DNA of 64,000 nt from assembly GCF_004328625.1 (NCBI RefSeq), contig NZ_CP032229.1, positions 6,262,001-6,326,000 on the forward strand, written 5' to 3'. The translations under genes and the position numbers were made by a program. Under the pieces are notes generated by a model. That model was not told the DNA's origin, searched no databases, and saw only the letters and a program-made list of their open reading frames with translations. This stretch comes from Streptomyces seoulensis (GTDB lineage: Bacteria > Actinomycetota > Actinomycetes > Streptomycetales > Streptomycetaceae). Numbering within the stretch: position 1 is the stretch's first letter; each line of letters begins with the position of its first letter. This document shows positions 1 to 7,889 of the stretch, in pieces.

Positions 1-1
1 C

Positions 2-322
2 GACCTGCGCCGGGGCGTGCCCGCGCCCGTGCTCGCCGCCCGCTTCCACCGGGGTGTCGCCGGAGCCGTGGCCGGACTGTGCCGACGGGCCCGTGAGGCC
101 ACCGGCCTGGCCACCGTGGCCCTGACCGGCGGGGTCTTCGCCAACACCCTGCTGGAGGAGGACAGCACCGCCCGGCTCACCGCCGACGGCTTCACCGTCC
201 TGCGGCACGGCCGGGTACCGCCCAACGACGGCGGCCTCGCGCTCGGCCAGCTCATGGTCGCGGCCCATGTGCCGCTGATCCGCCGACCCGTCCATCAGTA
301 CACCCCAGACGAGACGGAGTGA
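2..322 (+). CDS. hypF: Carbamoyltransferase HypF, C-terminal end only
   Basis: The reading frame is already open at the window edge, so only the last ~106 residues are present. The piece holds the end of the Kae1-like carbamoyltransferase domain, seen as GGVFANTLL and PPNDGGLALGQ, both characteristic of HypF C-termini. HypF activates carbamoyl phosphate and transfers the carbamoyl group to the C-terminal Cys of HypE, the first step in making the cyanide ligands of the [NiFe] active site. The stop lies 3 bp before hypC, and the genes continue as hypC-hypD-hypE, which fixes the identity. The missing N-terminus lies outside the window. Confidence 0.9.
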   Translation, partial: DLRRGVPAPVLAARFHRGVAGAVAGLCRRAREATGLATVALTGGVFANTLLEEDSTARLTADGFTVLRHGRVPPNDGGLALGQLMVAAHVPLIRRPVHQYTPDETE

Positions 323-325
323 CCC

Positions 326-616
326 ATGTGTCTAGCTGTGCCCGGCAAGGTCGTCGCCATCGACGAAGGCACCGACCCGCTCACCGGGCTCGTCGACTTC
401 GGCGGCGTCCAGAAGCAGGCGTGCCTGGAGTATCTGCCCGATGTGCGGGTGGGGGAGTACGTCATCGTGCACGTCGGCTTCGCCCTGCAGAAGCTGGACG
501 AGGAGTCGGCCCGCGCCTCGCTGGAGTTGTTCGAACAACTCGGGCTGCTGGAGGAGGAGTTCGGGGACGCCTGGGAGCAGGCCGAGCGGCAGGGAAGCGG
601 GAGTGAGAACCGGTGA
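326..616 (+). CDS. hypC: Hydrogenase assembly chaperone HypC
   Basis: This 96-aa protein begins [10 protein letters not shown], the defining HypC/HybG start in which Cys2 is the essential residue. The rest has the small OB-like beta fold expected, with [26 protein letters not shown] strands, and an acidic C-terminal helix. HypC pairs with HypD to carry the Fe(CN)2CO unit and delivers it to the hydrogenase large-subunit precursor. It starts 3 bp after hypF and overlaps hypD by 4 bp, so it is translationally coupled in a hypFCDE operon. Length is normal for the family. Confidence 0.96.
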   Translation: MCLAVPGKVVAIDEGTDPLTGLVDFGGVQKQACLEYLPDVRVGEYVIVHVGFALQKLDEESARASLELFEQLGLLEEEFGDAWEQAERQGSGSENR

Positions 617-1758
617 AGTACATCGACGAGTTCAACGACCCCGCGCTGGCGCGCCGTCTGCTGGACGAGATCCGGGCCACCGTCACCCGGCCCTGGGCCC
701 TGATGGAGGTGTGCGGCGGGCAGACCCACTCCATCATCCGGCACGGAATCGACCAACTCCTGCCCGACGAGGTCGAGTTGATCCACGGGCCCGGCTGTCC
801 GGTGTGCGTCACCCCGCTCGACGTCATCGACAAGGCGCTCGCCGTGGCCGCCCGTCCCGACGTGATCTTCTGCTCCTTCGGCGACATGCTCCGGGTGCCC
901 GGCACCGACCGCGACCTGTTCCGGGTCAAGGGCGAGGGCGGCGACGTACGCGTGGTGTACTCCCCGCTCGACGCGCTGGAACTGGCGCACAGACACCCGG
1001 AGAAGCAGGTGGTGTTCTTCGCCATCGGCTTCGAGACCACCGCACCCGCCAACGCCATGGCCGTCCACCAGGCCCGCAGGCTCGGCCTGGACAACTTCAG
1101 CCTGCTGGTCTCGCACGTCCGGGTCCCTCCGGCGATCGAGGCGATCATGACCGCCCCCGAGTGCCGGGTGCGGGGCTTCCTCGCCGCCGGGCACGTGTGC
1201 AGCGTGATGGGCACCGCCGAGTACCCCGAGCTGGCCGAGCGGTTCCGGGTGCCGATGGTGGTCACCGGGTTCGAGCCGCTGGACATCCTGGAGGGCATCC
1301 GCCGCGCCGTGCACCAGCTGGAGCGCGGCGAGCACCGGGTGGAGAACGCCTACCCCCGTGCCGTCCGCGAGGACGGCAACCCGGCCGCCCTGCGCATGCT
1401 CGAGGACGTCTTCGAGGTGGTCGACCGCAACTGGCGCGGCATCGGCCCCATCCCGGCCAGCGGCTGGCGCCTCGCCGAGGCGTACCGCGCCTACGACGCC
1501 GAGCACCGCTTCGACGTCACCGGCATCCGCACCGAGGAACCCGCCGTCTGCCGGGCCGGAGAGGTGCTCCAGGGCCTCATCAAGCCCACCGAGTGCGAGG
1601 CGTTCGGCACCGCCTGCACCCCGCGCACCCCGCTCGGCGCCACCATGGTCTCCAGCGAGGGCGCCTGCGCCGCCTACTACCTGTACCGCCGGATGGAAGA
1701 CGGCATCGCGCCGCTCGGATCGCGCATCCCGCGTAAGGAGATGAACCCCGTTGGCTGA
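613..1758 (+). CDS. hypD: Hydrogenase formation protein HypD
   Basis: This 381-aa protein starts at a GTG that overlaps the hypC stop. HypD is the iron-sulfur scaffold on which Fe(CN)2CO is assembled together with HypC. The expected cysteines are visible: the CGGQTH motif near residue 36, the GPGCPVC motif near residue 62, and a C-terminal cluster of CEAFGTAC and EGACAAYY that binds the [4Fe-4S] cluster. Its length matches the family. The 8-bp overlap with hypE shows tight operon coupling. Confidence 0.97.
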   Translation: MKYIDEFNDPALARRLLDEIRATVTRPWALMEVCGGQTHSIIRHGIDQLLPDEVELIHGPGCPVCVTPLDVIDKALAVAARPDVIFCSFGDMLRVPGTDRDLFRVKGEGGDVRVVYSPLDALELAHRHPEKQVVFFAIGFETTAPANAMAVHQARRLGLDNFSLLVSHVRVPPAIEAIMTAPECRVRGFLAAGHVCSVMGTAEYPELAERFRVPMVVTGFEPLDILEGIRRAVHQLERGEHRVENAYPRAVREDGNPAALRMLEDVFEVVDRNWRGIGPIPASGWRLAEAYRAYDAEHRFDVTGIRTEEPAVCRAGEVLQGLIKPTECEAFGTACTPRTPLGATMVSSEGACAAYYLYRRMEDGIAPLGSRIPRKEMNPVG

Positions 1759-2824
1759 CCTCACCGAGGCCCTCGCGACCGACCCCGCCAACTGGACCTG
1801 CCCCGCCCCCCTCCGCGACCAGGGCGTGGTCGTCATGGGCCACGGCGGAGGCGGCGCCCTGTCCGCCGAGCTGATCGACCAGGTCTTCGCCCCCGCCTAC
1901 GGCAACCCCACCCTCGCCGGACTCGCCGACTCCGCCGTGCTCCAACTGGGCGGCGCCCGGCTGGCGTTCTCCACCGACTCCTACGTGGTCCGCCCGCTGT
2001 TCTTCCCCGGCGGCTGCCTCGGCGACCTCGCGGTCAACGGCACGGTGAACGACCTGGCGATGAGCGGAGCGAGGCCCGCCTACCTGTCCACGGCGTTCGT
2101 GCTGGAGGAGGGCGTCGAGATCGCCGTCGTCGACCGCGTCGCCCGCGCGCTCGGCGCCGCCGCCCGCGCCGCGGACGTCACCGTCGCCACCGGCGACACC
2201 AAGGTGGTCGAGTCCGGCCACGGCGACGGCGTCTACGTCACCACCGCCGGCGTCGGCCTCGTCCCCGACGGTGTCGACATCCGCCCCCAGCGCGCCCGGC
2301 CCGGCGACGCCGTCCTCGTCAGCGGGCCGATCGGGCTGCACGGGGTCGCGGTGATGAGCGTGCGGGAGGGGCTGGAGTTCGGCATCGAGATCGCCTCCGA
2401 CACCGCGCCGCTCGCCGGTCTGGTCGCGGCCATGCTCGCCGTCACCAAGGACGTGCACGTCCTGCGCGACCCCACCCGGGGCGGCCTCGGTGCCTCCCTC
2501 AACGAGATCGCCCGCGCCTCCGGCACCGGCGTCCGGATCACCGAGCGGGCGGTGCCGGTGCCGGACGAGGTCGCGAACGCCTGCGGTTTCCTCGGGCTGG
2601 ACCCGCTGTACGTGGCCAACGAGGGCCGGCTCGTCGCCTTCGTACCCCGCGGGCACGCCGACGCCGTGCTCGCCGCGATGCGCGCCCACCCCCAGGGCGC
2701 CGGGGCCGCGCTGATCGGGGAGTGCGTGGCCGAGCACCCCGGCATGGTCACCGTCGCCACCGGGCTCGGCGGCACCCGCGTACTGGACCTGCCGCTCGGT
2801 GAGCAGCTGCCCCGCATCTGCTGA
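1751..2824 (+). CDS. hypE: Hydrogenase expression/formation protein HypE
   Basis: This 357-aa protein of the PurM/AIR-synthetase-like family starts at TTG inside the end of hypD. HypE dehydrates the carbamoyl group on its C-terminal cysteine to a thiocyanate, the donor of the iron cyanide ligands. The protein ends in PRIC, the conserved terminal Cys, so the acceptor residue is present. The N-terminal GHGGGG motif and the STDSYVV strand fit the ATP-binding fold. It is the last gene of the rightward hyp operon and is followed by a strong hairpin. Confidence 0.97.
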   Translation: MADLTEALATDPANWTCPAPLRDQGVVVMGHGGGGALSAELIDQVFAPAYGNPTLAGLADSAVLQLGGARLAFSTDSYVVRPLFFPGGCLGDLAVNGTVNDLAMSGARPAYLSTAFVLEEGVEIAVVDRVARALGAAARAADVTVATGDTKVVESGHGDGVYVTTAGVGLVPDGVDIRPQRARPGDAVLVSGPIGLHGVAVMSVREGLEFGIEIASDTAPLAGLVAAMLAVTKDVHVLRDPTRGGLGASLNEIARASGTGVRITERAVPVPDEVANACGFLGLDPLYVANEGRLVAFVPRGHADAVLAAMRAHPQGAGAALIGECVAEHPGMVTVATGLGGTRVLDLPLGEQLPRIC

Positions 2825-2829
2825 GCACA

Positions 2830-2868
2830 CGAACCGGCCCCGTCCACACCAGGGACGGGGCCGGTTCG
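2830..2868. terminator. Bidirectional terminator between hypE and hypA
   Basis: A 15-bp perfect inverted repeat (2830-2844 with 2854-2868) closes a 9-nt loop. It sits between the converging ends of hypE and hypA and probably serves both operons. Confidence 0.8.
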
Positions 2869-2880
2869 CGCGTGCGGGGA

Positions 2881-3228
2881 TCAGTGCACCGCCTCCACGG
2901 CGGTGATCTCCAACTCCCGTCCGCCGCGCAGGTCCTGGGACGGCTGGTCGCAGGCGGGGCACCAGAAGAACGGCGGCATGCCCACCGCGAACTCCGCCGC
3001 GCACCCGCCGCACCAGGCCACCGCCGTCACCTGCTCCACCACCAGCTCGGCCGAGGCGAGCGAGGTGCCGTCACGGGCCACCTCGAAGGCGAAGTGCAGC
3101 GCGTCCGGCACCACACCCGCCAGCTCGCCCACCCGTACGGTCACCGAGGTGACGTCCCCGGCGCCGTCCGCGCGGGCGATCTCCCCGGCCTGCTCCACGA
3201 TCGCGGTCGCGATCGACAGCTCGTGCAC
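2881..3228 (-). CDS. hypA: Hydrogenase maturation nickel metallochaperone HypA
   Basis: This 115-aa protein begins MHELSIA, whose His2 and Glu3 are nickel ligands in HypA proteins. The zinc site is formed by two cysteine pairs, CGGC near residue 73 and CPAC near residue 90. HypA hands nickel, with HypB, to the large-subunit precursor after iron insertion. It is the last gene of the leftward hydrogenase operon, 7 bp after the small membrane-protein gene. No hypB is seen here; it probably lies outside the window with the 5' part of hypF. Confidence 0.95.
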   Translation of the reverse strand: MHELSIATAIVEQAGEIARADGAGDVTSVTVRVGELAGVVPDALHFAFEVARDGTSLASAELVVEQVTAVAWCGGCAAEFAVGMPPFFWCPACDQPSQDLRGGRELEITAVEAVH

Positions 3229-3235
3229 CGGTGCC

Positions 3236-3436
3236 TCACGGGTACCGGCGGAGCGCGCGGCGGCCGCCGGTCATCCGGTAGATCTTGATCTCCCGGACCA
3301 TGCCGGGGACCTCCTTCACGAGCAGCAGCAGCGTCAGACCGACGAGCACGGCGGCCTGGGCGACGAGCACCCGCCGCCCCGTCCACAGGGTCCGCTCCGT
3401 CTCCTCGACGGCCCGCGCGGCTTTCTGGATCTTCAT
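3236..3436 (-). CDS. Small single-span membrane protein of the hydrogenase operon
   Basis: This is a 66-aa protein of unknown function. Its N-terminal third is charged (EETERTLWTGRR), one hydrophobic segment follows at about residues 24-42 (VAQAAVLVGLTLLLLV), and the tail is basic. I chose the ATG at 3436 because AGGAAG lies 8-9 bp upstream; an in-frame ATG at 3460 has no ribosome site and would overlap the preceding gene. Its place between the hydrogenase genes and hypA suggests a role in anchoring or maturing the enzyme, since neither hydrogenase subunit has a membrane segment. That role is inference. Confidence 0.7.
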   Translation of the reverse strand: MKIQKAARAVEETERTLWTGRRVLVAQAAVLVGLTLLLLVKEVPGMVREIKIYRMTGGRRALRRYP

Positions 3437-3456
3437 GGCGCTCACTTCCTGCCCTC

Positions 3457-3663
3457 TCATCCCGGTGGAATGTTCGGCATGACGTCGAGGATGGCGTTGT
3501 GCCGCTTTGTACGGACACCCGTGGAGCGGCGCGCGTCGGCGGTGCCGTCCTCGTGATGGCCCGCCTGCTCCTGGTAGGGGCCCTTGTTGCCCTCGTGCAG
3601 ACCCGGCACGTGCGTCGGCGTGTCCGGCTTCACCTGGGGACGGCCCACTCTGATCCTGCCCAT
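3457..3663 (-). CDS. Small hydrophilic protein of the hydrogenase operon, unknown function
   Basis: This 68-aa protein begins MGRIRVGRPQ and is rich in Gly, Pro, His and charged residues, with no cysteine and no membrane segment. A near-perfect ribosome site (GGAGAGGAG) lies 6 bp before the ATG at 3663, so the start is well supported even though the frame stays open much further upstream. I do not recognise a family. It sits 37 bp after the DUF5947 gene and 20 bp before the small membrane-protein gene, and is probably co-transcribed with the hydrogenase genes. Confidence 0.7.
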   Translation of the reverse strand: MGRIRVGRPQVKPDTPTHVPGLHEGNKGPYQEQAGHHEDGTADARRSTGVRTKRHNAILDVMPNIPPG

Positions 3664-3700
3664 GATCGTCTCCTCTCCGGGCTTCACAACCCTCTGGGCT

Positions 3701-4285
3701 TCACGAACGCTCGGTGAGCTCCGCGAAGAACCGTGCGGCGGCCGGCCACACCCGGCCGCCGCCGGACAGCCCCTGCCACTCCGCGCGGACCAGGGCGACC
3801 ATCCGGAAGCAGTCGTCGACGGGCACGATCCAGTGCTCCTCCTGGCCGCGCACCGTGTTGACCAGCAGCGCCTCCACGTCGGGTACCACGGAGGCGAGCG
3901 GCGGACACGCGGCGGCCAGACCCTGCCAGGCACCGGAGTCCACCTCCCACCGCATGGCCCCGGCCGGGCTCGGCCCCTGCGCGGTCACCGTGCCGTCGGC
4001 GCGCGGCACGAAGAACACCAGCCCCACCGGCACGCCCAGCGCCGCCGTGTCGACCGGCGCCAGCCGCACCCGGCGCCGGGGCACCAGCCGGTACCGGCCG
4101 CCGCCCGCGCCCTGTCCGGCGAAGAGCACCGAGCAGGGACCGCAGACACAGCGGATCTCGTCGGCCGCCGTCTCGAACAGATGCGCGTGCTCCTCGGCCA
4201 CCGGCGCGGCACACAGCTCGCACGTCTCGGGCCGCCCGGCCCCGGCCGGACCGGAACGGATCAGCCGGGCCAGCGCCCCGCTCAC
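3701..4285 (-). CDS. DUF5947 family protein
   Basis: This 194-aa protein probably starts at the GTG that overlaps the stop of the NifU-like gene (GTGA). The N-terminal half carries a cysteine set, CELC near residue 24 and CVCGPC near residue 49, which could bind zinc or an Fe-S cluster. The C-terminal half is a mixed alpha/beta region with conserved-looking EEHWIVPVDDCFRMV. Proteins of this type occur in actinobacterial group 1h hydrogenase operons; the biochemical role is not known to me. An assembly or electron-transfer role fits the position. Confidence 0.8.
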   Translation of the reverse strand: MSGALARLIRSGPAGAGRPETCELCAAPVAEEHAHLFETAADEIRCVCGPCSVLFAGQGAGGGRYRLVPRRRVRLAPVDTAALGVPVGLVFFVPRADGTVTAQGPSPAGAMRWEVDSGAWQGLAAACPPLASVVPDVEALLVNTVRGQEEHWIVPVDDCFRMVALVRAEWQGLSGGGRVWPAAARFFAELTERS

Positions 4286-4854
4286 CGCGTCTCCTGCGGA
4301 CGCTCCGCCCGGCGCGTGGTCAGCGTGGCGAGCGGCACGAACGCGGGCGGCCTGGCCCGCTCGGCCGTGACCGCCTCCACCGCGCCCAGCTCCGGGGCCG
4401 CGGCCAGTACGGTCGCCCGCACCACCTCGGTGACGTCCCCGCCACCCCCGCCGCACCCCGACCCGCAGCCACCGCCGCCGGAGTCGACCCGCACCCGGGC
4501 CACCCCGTCCTCGACGCCCAGCCACTGTAGGTCCCCGCCGCGCTCACGCACCGCCGGGCGCAGCCGCTCCACCGCGCGCTCGGCCCGCCGCTCCGGCGGC
4601 TCGGGGTGCAGGGAGTGCAGCACCAGCAGATGCGCCAGCAGCTCGTCGCCGGCCGCCCGGTCCAGCAGGGCGGCGTCCGCGCCGTCGAGCATCCGGGCCA
4701 GCGCCTCCCCGTACACCTCGGTGAGCAGGCCCACCGACTCCAGGGCCTCGGCGGACAGTTGGCCGCTGCCGGACTCCAGCCGCTCCAGCAGTTCGTCCAG
4801 CCGGGCGAGCCGGGCCTCCACCGCCGGGTCGGCGAGCCGGGCGCCGTCAGCCAT
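4282..4854 (-). CDS. NifU-like domain protein of the hydrogenase operon
   Basis: This 190-aa protein starts at an ATG that overlaps the end of the large-subunit gene by 8 bp. The N-terminal ~110 residues are helical (ARLARLDELLERLES). The C-terminal part resembles the NifU/Nfu domain but places its cysteines in a glycine-rich run as CGSGC, that is CX3C, not the CXXC usual in Nfu. It may donate Fe-S clusters to the small subunit. The family assignment is moderately sure, the function inferred from position. Confidence 0.8.
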   Translation of the reverse strand: MADGARLADPAVEARLARLDELLERLESGSGQLSAEALESVGLLTEVYGEALARMLDGADAALLDRAAGDELLAHLLVLHSLHPEPPERRAERAVERLRPAVRERGGDLQWLGVEDGVARVRVDSGGGGCGSGCGGGGGDVTEVVRATVLAAAPELGAVEAVTAERARPPAFVPLATLTTRRAERPQETR

Positions 4855-6640
4855 GGCTGGCGCCGTAGGTGGGGGAGTGCACGACGTCCAGCGTCTTGCC
4901 CTTGCCCATGTACATGTGGACACCGCAGGGCAGACAGGGGTCGAAGCTGCGCACGGTACGCATGATGTCGACGCCCTTGAAGTCGTCCGGCCCGTTCTCC
5001 TCGAAGATGGGCTGGCCCTGGACGGCGTCCTCGTACGGGCCGGGGGTGCCGTAGATGTCGCGGGGGCTCGCGTTCCACGGGGTCGGCGGGTACGGGTGGT
5101 AGTTGGCGATCTTCTTGTCCTTGATCACCAGATGGTGCGAGAGGACCCCGCGCACGGCCTCGTGGAAGCCGCAGCCGATCGCCTCGTCCGGGACCTCGAA
5201 GTCCTGGAACACCTTGGTCTCGCCCGCCCGCACCAGCTCCATGGACTCCTCCAGGAACTGCAGCGCCATCGCGGCCGCGTACGCCACGAAGTACGGCCGG
5301 GCCCGGTCGCGTTCGAGGGTGTTGCTCCACTTCGGGATGGACCACTCCAGGGTGGTCTCCGGGAGCGACTCGCCCTTGGGCAGCTGGATGCGCACCTTGC
5401 CGTCGACGGCCTTGACGTACCGGGTGTCGACCAGGCCGTTCAGCGCGGTGGACCACAGGCGGGCGAGCGGGCCGCCGCCGGTGTCCAGGGCGAGGTGCTT
5501 GTCCGTCTCCTGGTGGTACCAGCGCGGGCTCATCACCCAGCTGTAGTTGCCGTCGAACTCGCGCTTCTGCGGCACCGGGACCGTGGTCTGGTTCCACGGG
5601 TGCCGCATGTCGACCGGGTTGCCGAGCGGGTCGTGGGTGACGAACGGCTGCTCGTTGACCCAGTCGTCGTAGTACGAACTCCCCAGCATGATGCGCATGT
5701 TGAGGTTGATGTCGATCAGGTTGTTGGTGACCAGCTTGCCGTCGACGATGACGCCCGGCGTCACGTACATCGCCTTGCCCCACTCGTTCATCGAGGCGTA
5801 GCGGTAGTCCACGACGGCGGGGTCCTGCCAGGCGCCCCAGCAGCCCAGCAGGATGCGGCGGCGCCCGACCTCCTCGTAGCCCGGCAGGGCCTCGTAGAAG
5901 AAGTCGAAGACGTCGTCGTTCATCGCCACCGCCTTCTTGATGAAGTCGATGATGTGCATCAGCCGGCTGAGGTAGTCGGTGAAGACGCTCGGCTGCGGCA
6001 TGGTGCCGACCCCGCCCGGATACAGCGTGGAGGGGTGCACATGCCGCCCCTCCATCAGGCAGAACATCTCCCGCGTGACCCGGCTGACCCGGAGGGCCTC
6101 CTTGTAGACCTCGCCCTCGAAGGGGTTGAACGCCTTCATGATGTCGGCGATGGTCCTGAAGCCGTGGATCTCCCCACGCGGGGCGTCGGTGCGCTCGGCG
6201 CGGGCCAGCAGCGTCGGGTTGGTCGCCTTGACCATGGCCTCGCAGAAGTCCACGAACACCAGGTTGTCCTGGAAGATCGTGTGGTCGAACATGTACTCGG
6301 CCGCCTCGCCGAGGTTGGTGATGTGCTCGGCCATCGGCGGCGGCTTGATCCCGTACGCCATCTGCTGGGCGTAGTTGGAGCAGGTGGTGTGGTTGTCCCC
6401 GCAGATACCGCAGATGCGCGAGGTGATGAACCCGGCGTCGCGCGGGTCCTTGCCCTTCATGAACACCGAGTAGCCGCGGAACAGCGACGAGGTGCTGTGG
6501 CACTCCGCGACCTCGCGGTTGGCGAAGTCGATCTTCGTGTAGATGCCCAGGTTGCCGATGATCCTGGTGATCGGGTCCCAGGACATGTCCACGAGCTGTG
6601 CGGGTTTGCGCCCCGTGGGCCGGGATTCGGTGGTCGTCAT
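4847..6640 (-). CDS. hhyL: [NiFe]-hydrogenase large subunit, group 1h (actinobacterial type)
   Basis: This 597-aa catalytic subunit binds the Ni-Fe(CN)2CO centre and oxidises H2. The N-terminal motif CGICGDNH (Cys77, Cys80, His84) and the C-terminal motif DPCLPCGVH (Cys569, Cys572, His575) supply the four metal-binding cysteines. After His575 there is a 22-residue tail that a maturation endopeptidase should remove once nickel is inserted; no such protease gene is visible in the window. Length and operon content (HhyS, NifU-like, DUF5947) fit the high-affinity enzymes of Streptomyces and Ralstonia that consume atmospheric H2, classed as group 5 or 1h. Confidence 0.96.
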   Translation of the reverse strand: MTTTESRPTGRKPAQLVDMSWDPITRIIGNLGIYTKIDFANREVAECHSTSSLFRGYSVFMKGKDPRDAGFITSRICGICGDNHTTCSNYAQQMAYGIKPPPMAEHITNLGEAAEYMFDHTIFQDNLVFVDFCEAMVKATNPTLLARAERTDAPRGEIHGFRTIADIMKAFNPFEGEVYKEALRVSRVTREMFCLMEGRHVHPSTLYPGGVGTMPQPSVFTDYLSRLMHIIDFIKKAVAMNDDVFDFFYEALPGYEEVGRRRILLGCWGAWQDPAVVDYRYASMNEWGKAMYVTPGVIVDGKLVTNNLIDINLNMRIMLGSSYYDDWVNEQPFVTHDPLGNPVDMRHPWNQTTVPVPQKREFDGNYSWVMSPRWYHQETDKHLALDTGGGPLARLWSTALNGLVDTRYVKAVDGKVRIQLPKGESLPETTLEWSIPKWSNTLERDRARPYFVAYAAAMALQFLEESMELVRAGETKVFQDFEVPDEAIGCGFHEAVRGVLSHHLVIKDKKIANYHPYPPTPWNASPRDIYGTPGPYEDAVQGQPIFEENGPDDFKGVDIMRTVRSFDPCLPCGVHMYMGKGKTLDVVHSPTYGASHG

Positions 6641-6712
6641 CTGCGGTACTGCCCCTCGCTGTCGGGGTGGTGCGGGTGGGGGTGGGGGTGTGCTGCGGTG
6701 GCCGTACCGGTG

Positions 6713-7804
6713 TCAGGGGCGCCAGTACGGGTCGTAACCGCTGGTGAGCTTGCTCTTCCTGTGCCGCCACTTGGGCTCGTGGTTGACCATCTCGTTGGTC
6801 ACGCCGCGCAGCCGGCGCACGACCGCCCCGTACGGCTTGATGACCAGGGAGGACAGGGCGCCGCCGGGGGGCTCGTCCATGAACGGCATGAACGCGTCCG
6901 GGAAGCCGGGCATGGTGCAGCCGATGCAGATGCCGCCGACGTTCGGGCAGCCGCCGATGCCGGCCATCCACCCGCGCTTGGGCACGTTGCAGTTGACCAC
7001 CGGACCCCAGCAGCCGGTCTTCACCAGGCACTTGGGGGAGTTGTAGTCGAGGCCGAAGTCGCCCTGCTCGTAGTACGAACCCCGGTCGCAGCCCTCGTGG
7101 ACGGTCTTGCCGAACAGCCACTGCGGCCGCAGCATGTGGTCCAGCGGGGGCGGCGGCGCGTCACCGGCGGCGTGCTGGAGCACCCAGACCAGGGTCTCCA
7201 TGAAGTTCTCCGGCTGGATCGGACAGCCCGGGACGTTGACGATGGGCAGTCCGGCCGTCGACTTGTAGTCCCAGCCCAGGTAGTCCCCGAGGCCCATGGA
7301 ACCGGTCGGGTTGCCGGCCATGCCGTGGATGCCGCCGTAGGTCGCGCAGGTGCCGGCCGCGACCACCGCCCACGCCTTCGGGGCGAGCTGGTCGATCCAC
7401 CAGTTGATGGTCTGCGGCTGCCCGGTCGCCGGGTCGTTGCCGAACGAGGTCCAGAAGCCGTCGCCCTCGATGATGTCCTGGTTGGGCACCGAGCCCTCGA
7501 TGACGAGGATGAACGGGGTGTCCAGCTCGCCGCGCGCCGCCGCCCGGTAGGGGGCGAGGAAGTCCTCGCCGCCCAGGCTCGGCGAGAGCACCTTGTTGAC
7601 CAGGTTGACCTTGGGCAGGCCGGGGATCAGGCCGAGCACCACGTCCTCGATGGAGGGCTGCATGGCCGCCGTCAGGGAGACGGTGTCGCCGTCGCAGCTC
7701 ATCCCCTCCGAGATCCAGAGGATGGTGATCTCGTCCATCCCCTCGTGTTCCTCGGATCGTCCGATGCGTTCACGCGCCGCGGTGGTGTGGCTCTCGGTGG
7801 TCAT
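6713..7804 (-). CDS. hhyS: [NiFe]-hydrogenase small subunit, group 1h
   Basis: This 363-aa electron-transfer subunit has no twin-arginine signal and no C-terminal membrane helix, as in group 1h enzymes. The first proximal-cluster motif reads SCDGD, so Asp40 stands where most hydrogenases have the second Cys of a CXXC; the 3Cys-1Asp [4Fe-4S] cluster is known from the Ralstonia actinobacterial-type enzyme. More cluster cysteines follow in GTCATYGG, VPGCPIQPE and the C-terminal CIGCTMP region. The ATG at 7804 has AAGGCAGG upstream; an internal ATG at 7738 is an alternative. It is transcribed 72 bp ahead of hhyL. Confidence 0.95.
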   Translation of the reverse strand: MTTESHTTAARERIGRSEEHEGMDEITILWISEGMSCDGDTVSLTAAMQPSIEDVVLGLIPGLPKVNLVNKVLSPSLGGEDFLAPYRAAARGELDTPFILVIEGSVPNQDIIEGDGFWTSFGNDPATGQPQTINWWIDQLAPKAWAVVAAGTCATYGGIHGMAGNPTGSMGLGDYLGWDYKSTAGLPIVNVPGCPIQPENFMETLVWVLQHAAGDAPPPPLDHMLRPQWLFGKTVHEGCDRGSYYEQGDFGLDYNSPKCLVKTGCWGPVVNCNVPKRGWMAGIGGCPNVGGICIGCTMPGFPDAFMPFMDEPPGGALSSLVIKPYGAVVRRLRGVTNEMVNHEPKWRHRKSKLTSGYDPYWRP

Positions 7805-7889
7805 GTCGCCTGCCTTCGCTGCGGTCGGTCGGCCGCTGGGGAGTGGGTGTCGCCGTCAGGGGCGTCCGGGCTCGGGTCCGGCGGGGGCT

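Noticed and set aside
295..1836. Long open frame on the minus strand across hypC-hypD
   Set aside because: It is the mirror of the hyp genes in very GC-rich DNA, has low-complexity Gly/Ala/Val/Asp content and no ribosome site. The plus-strand frames carry known motifs.
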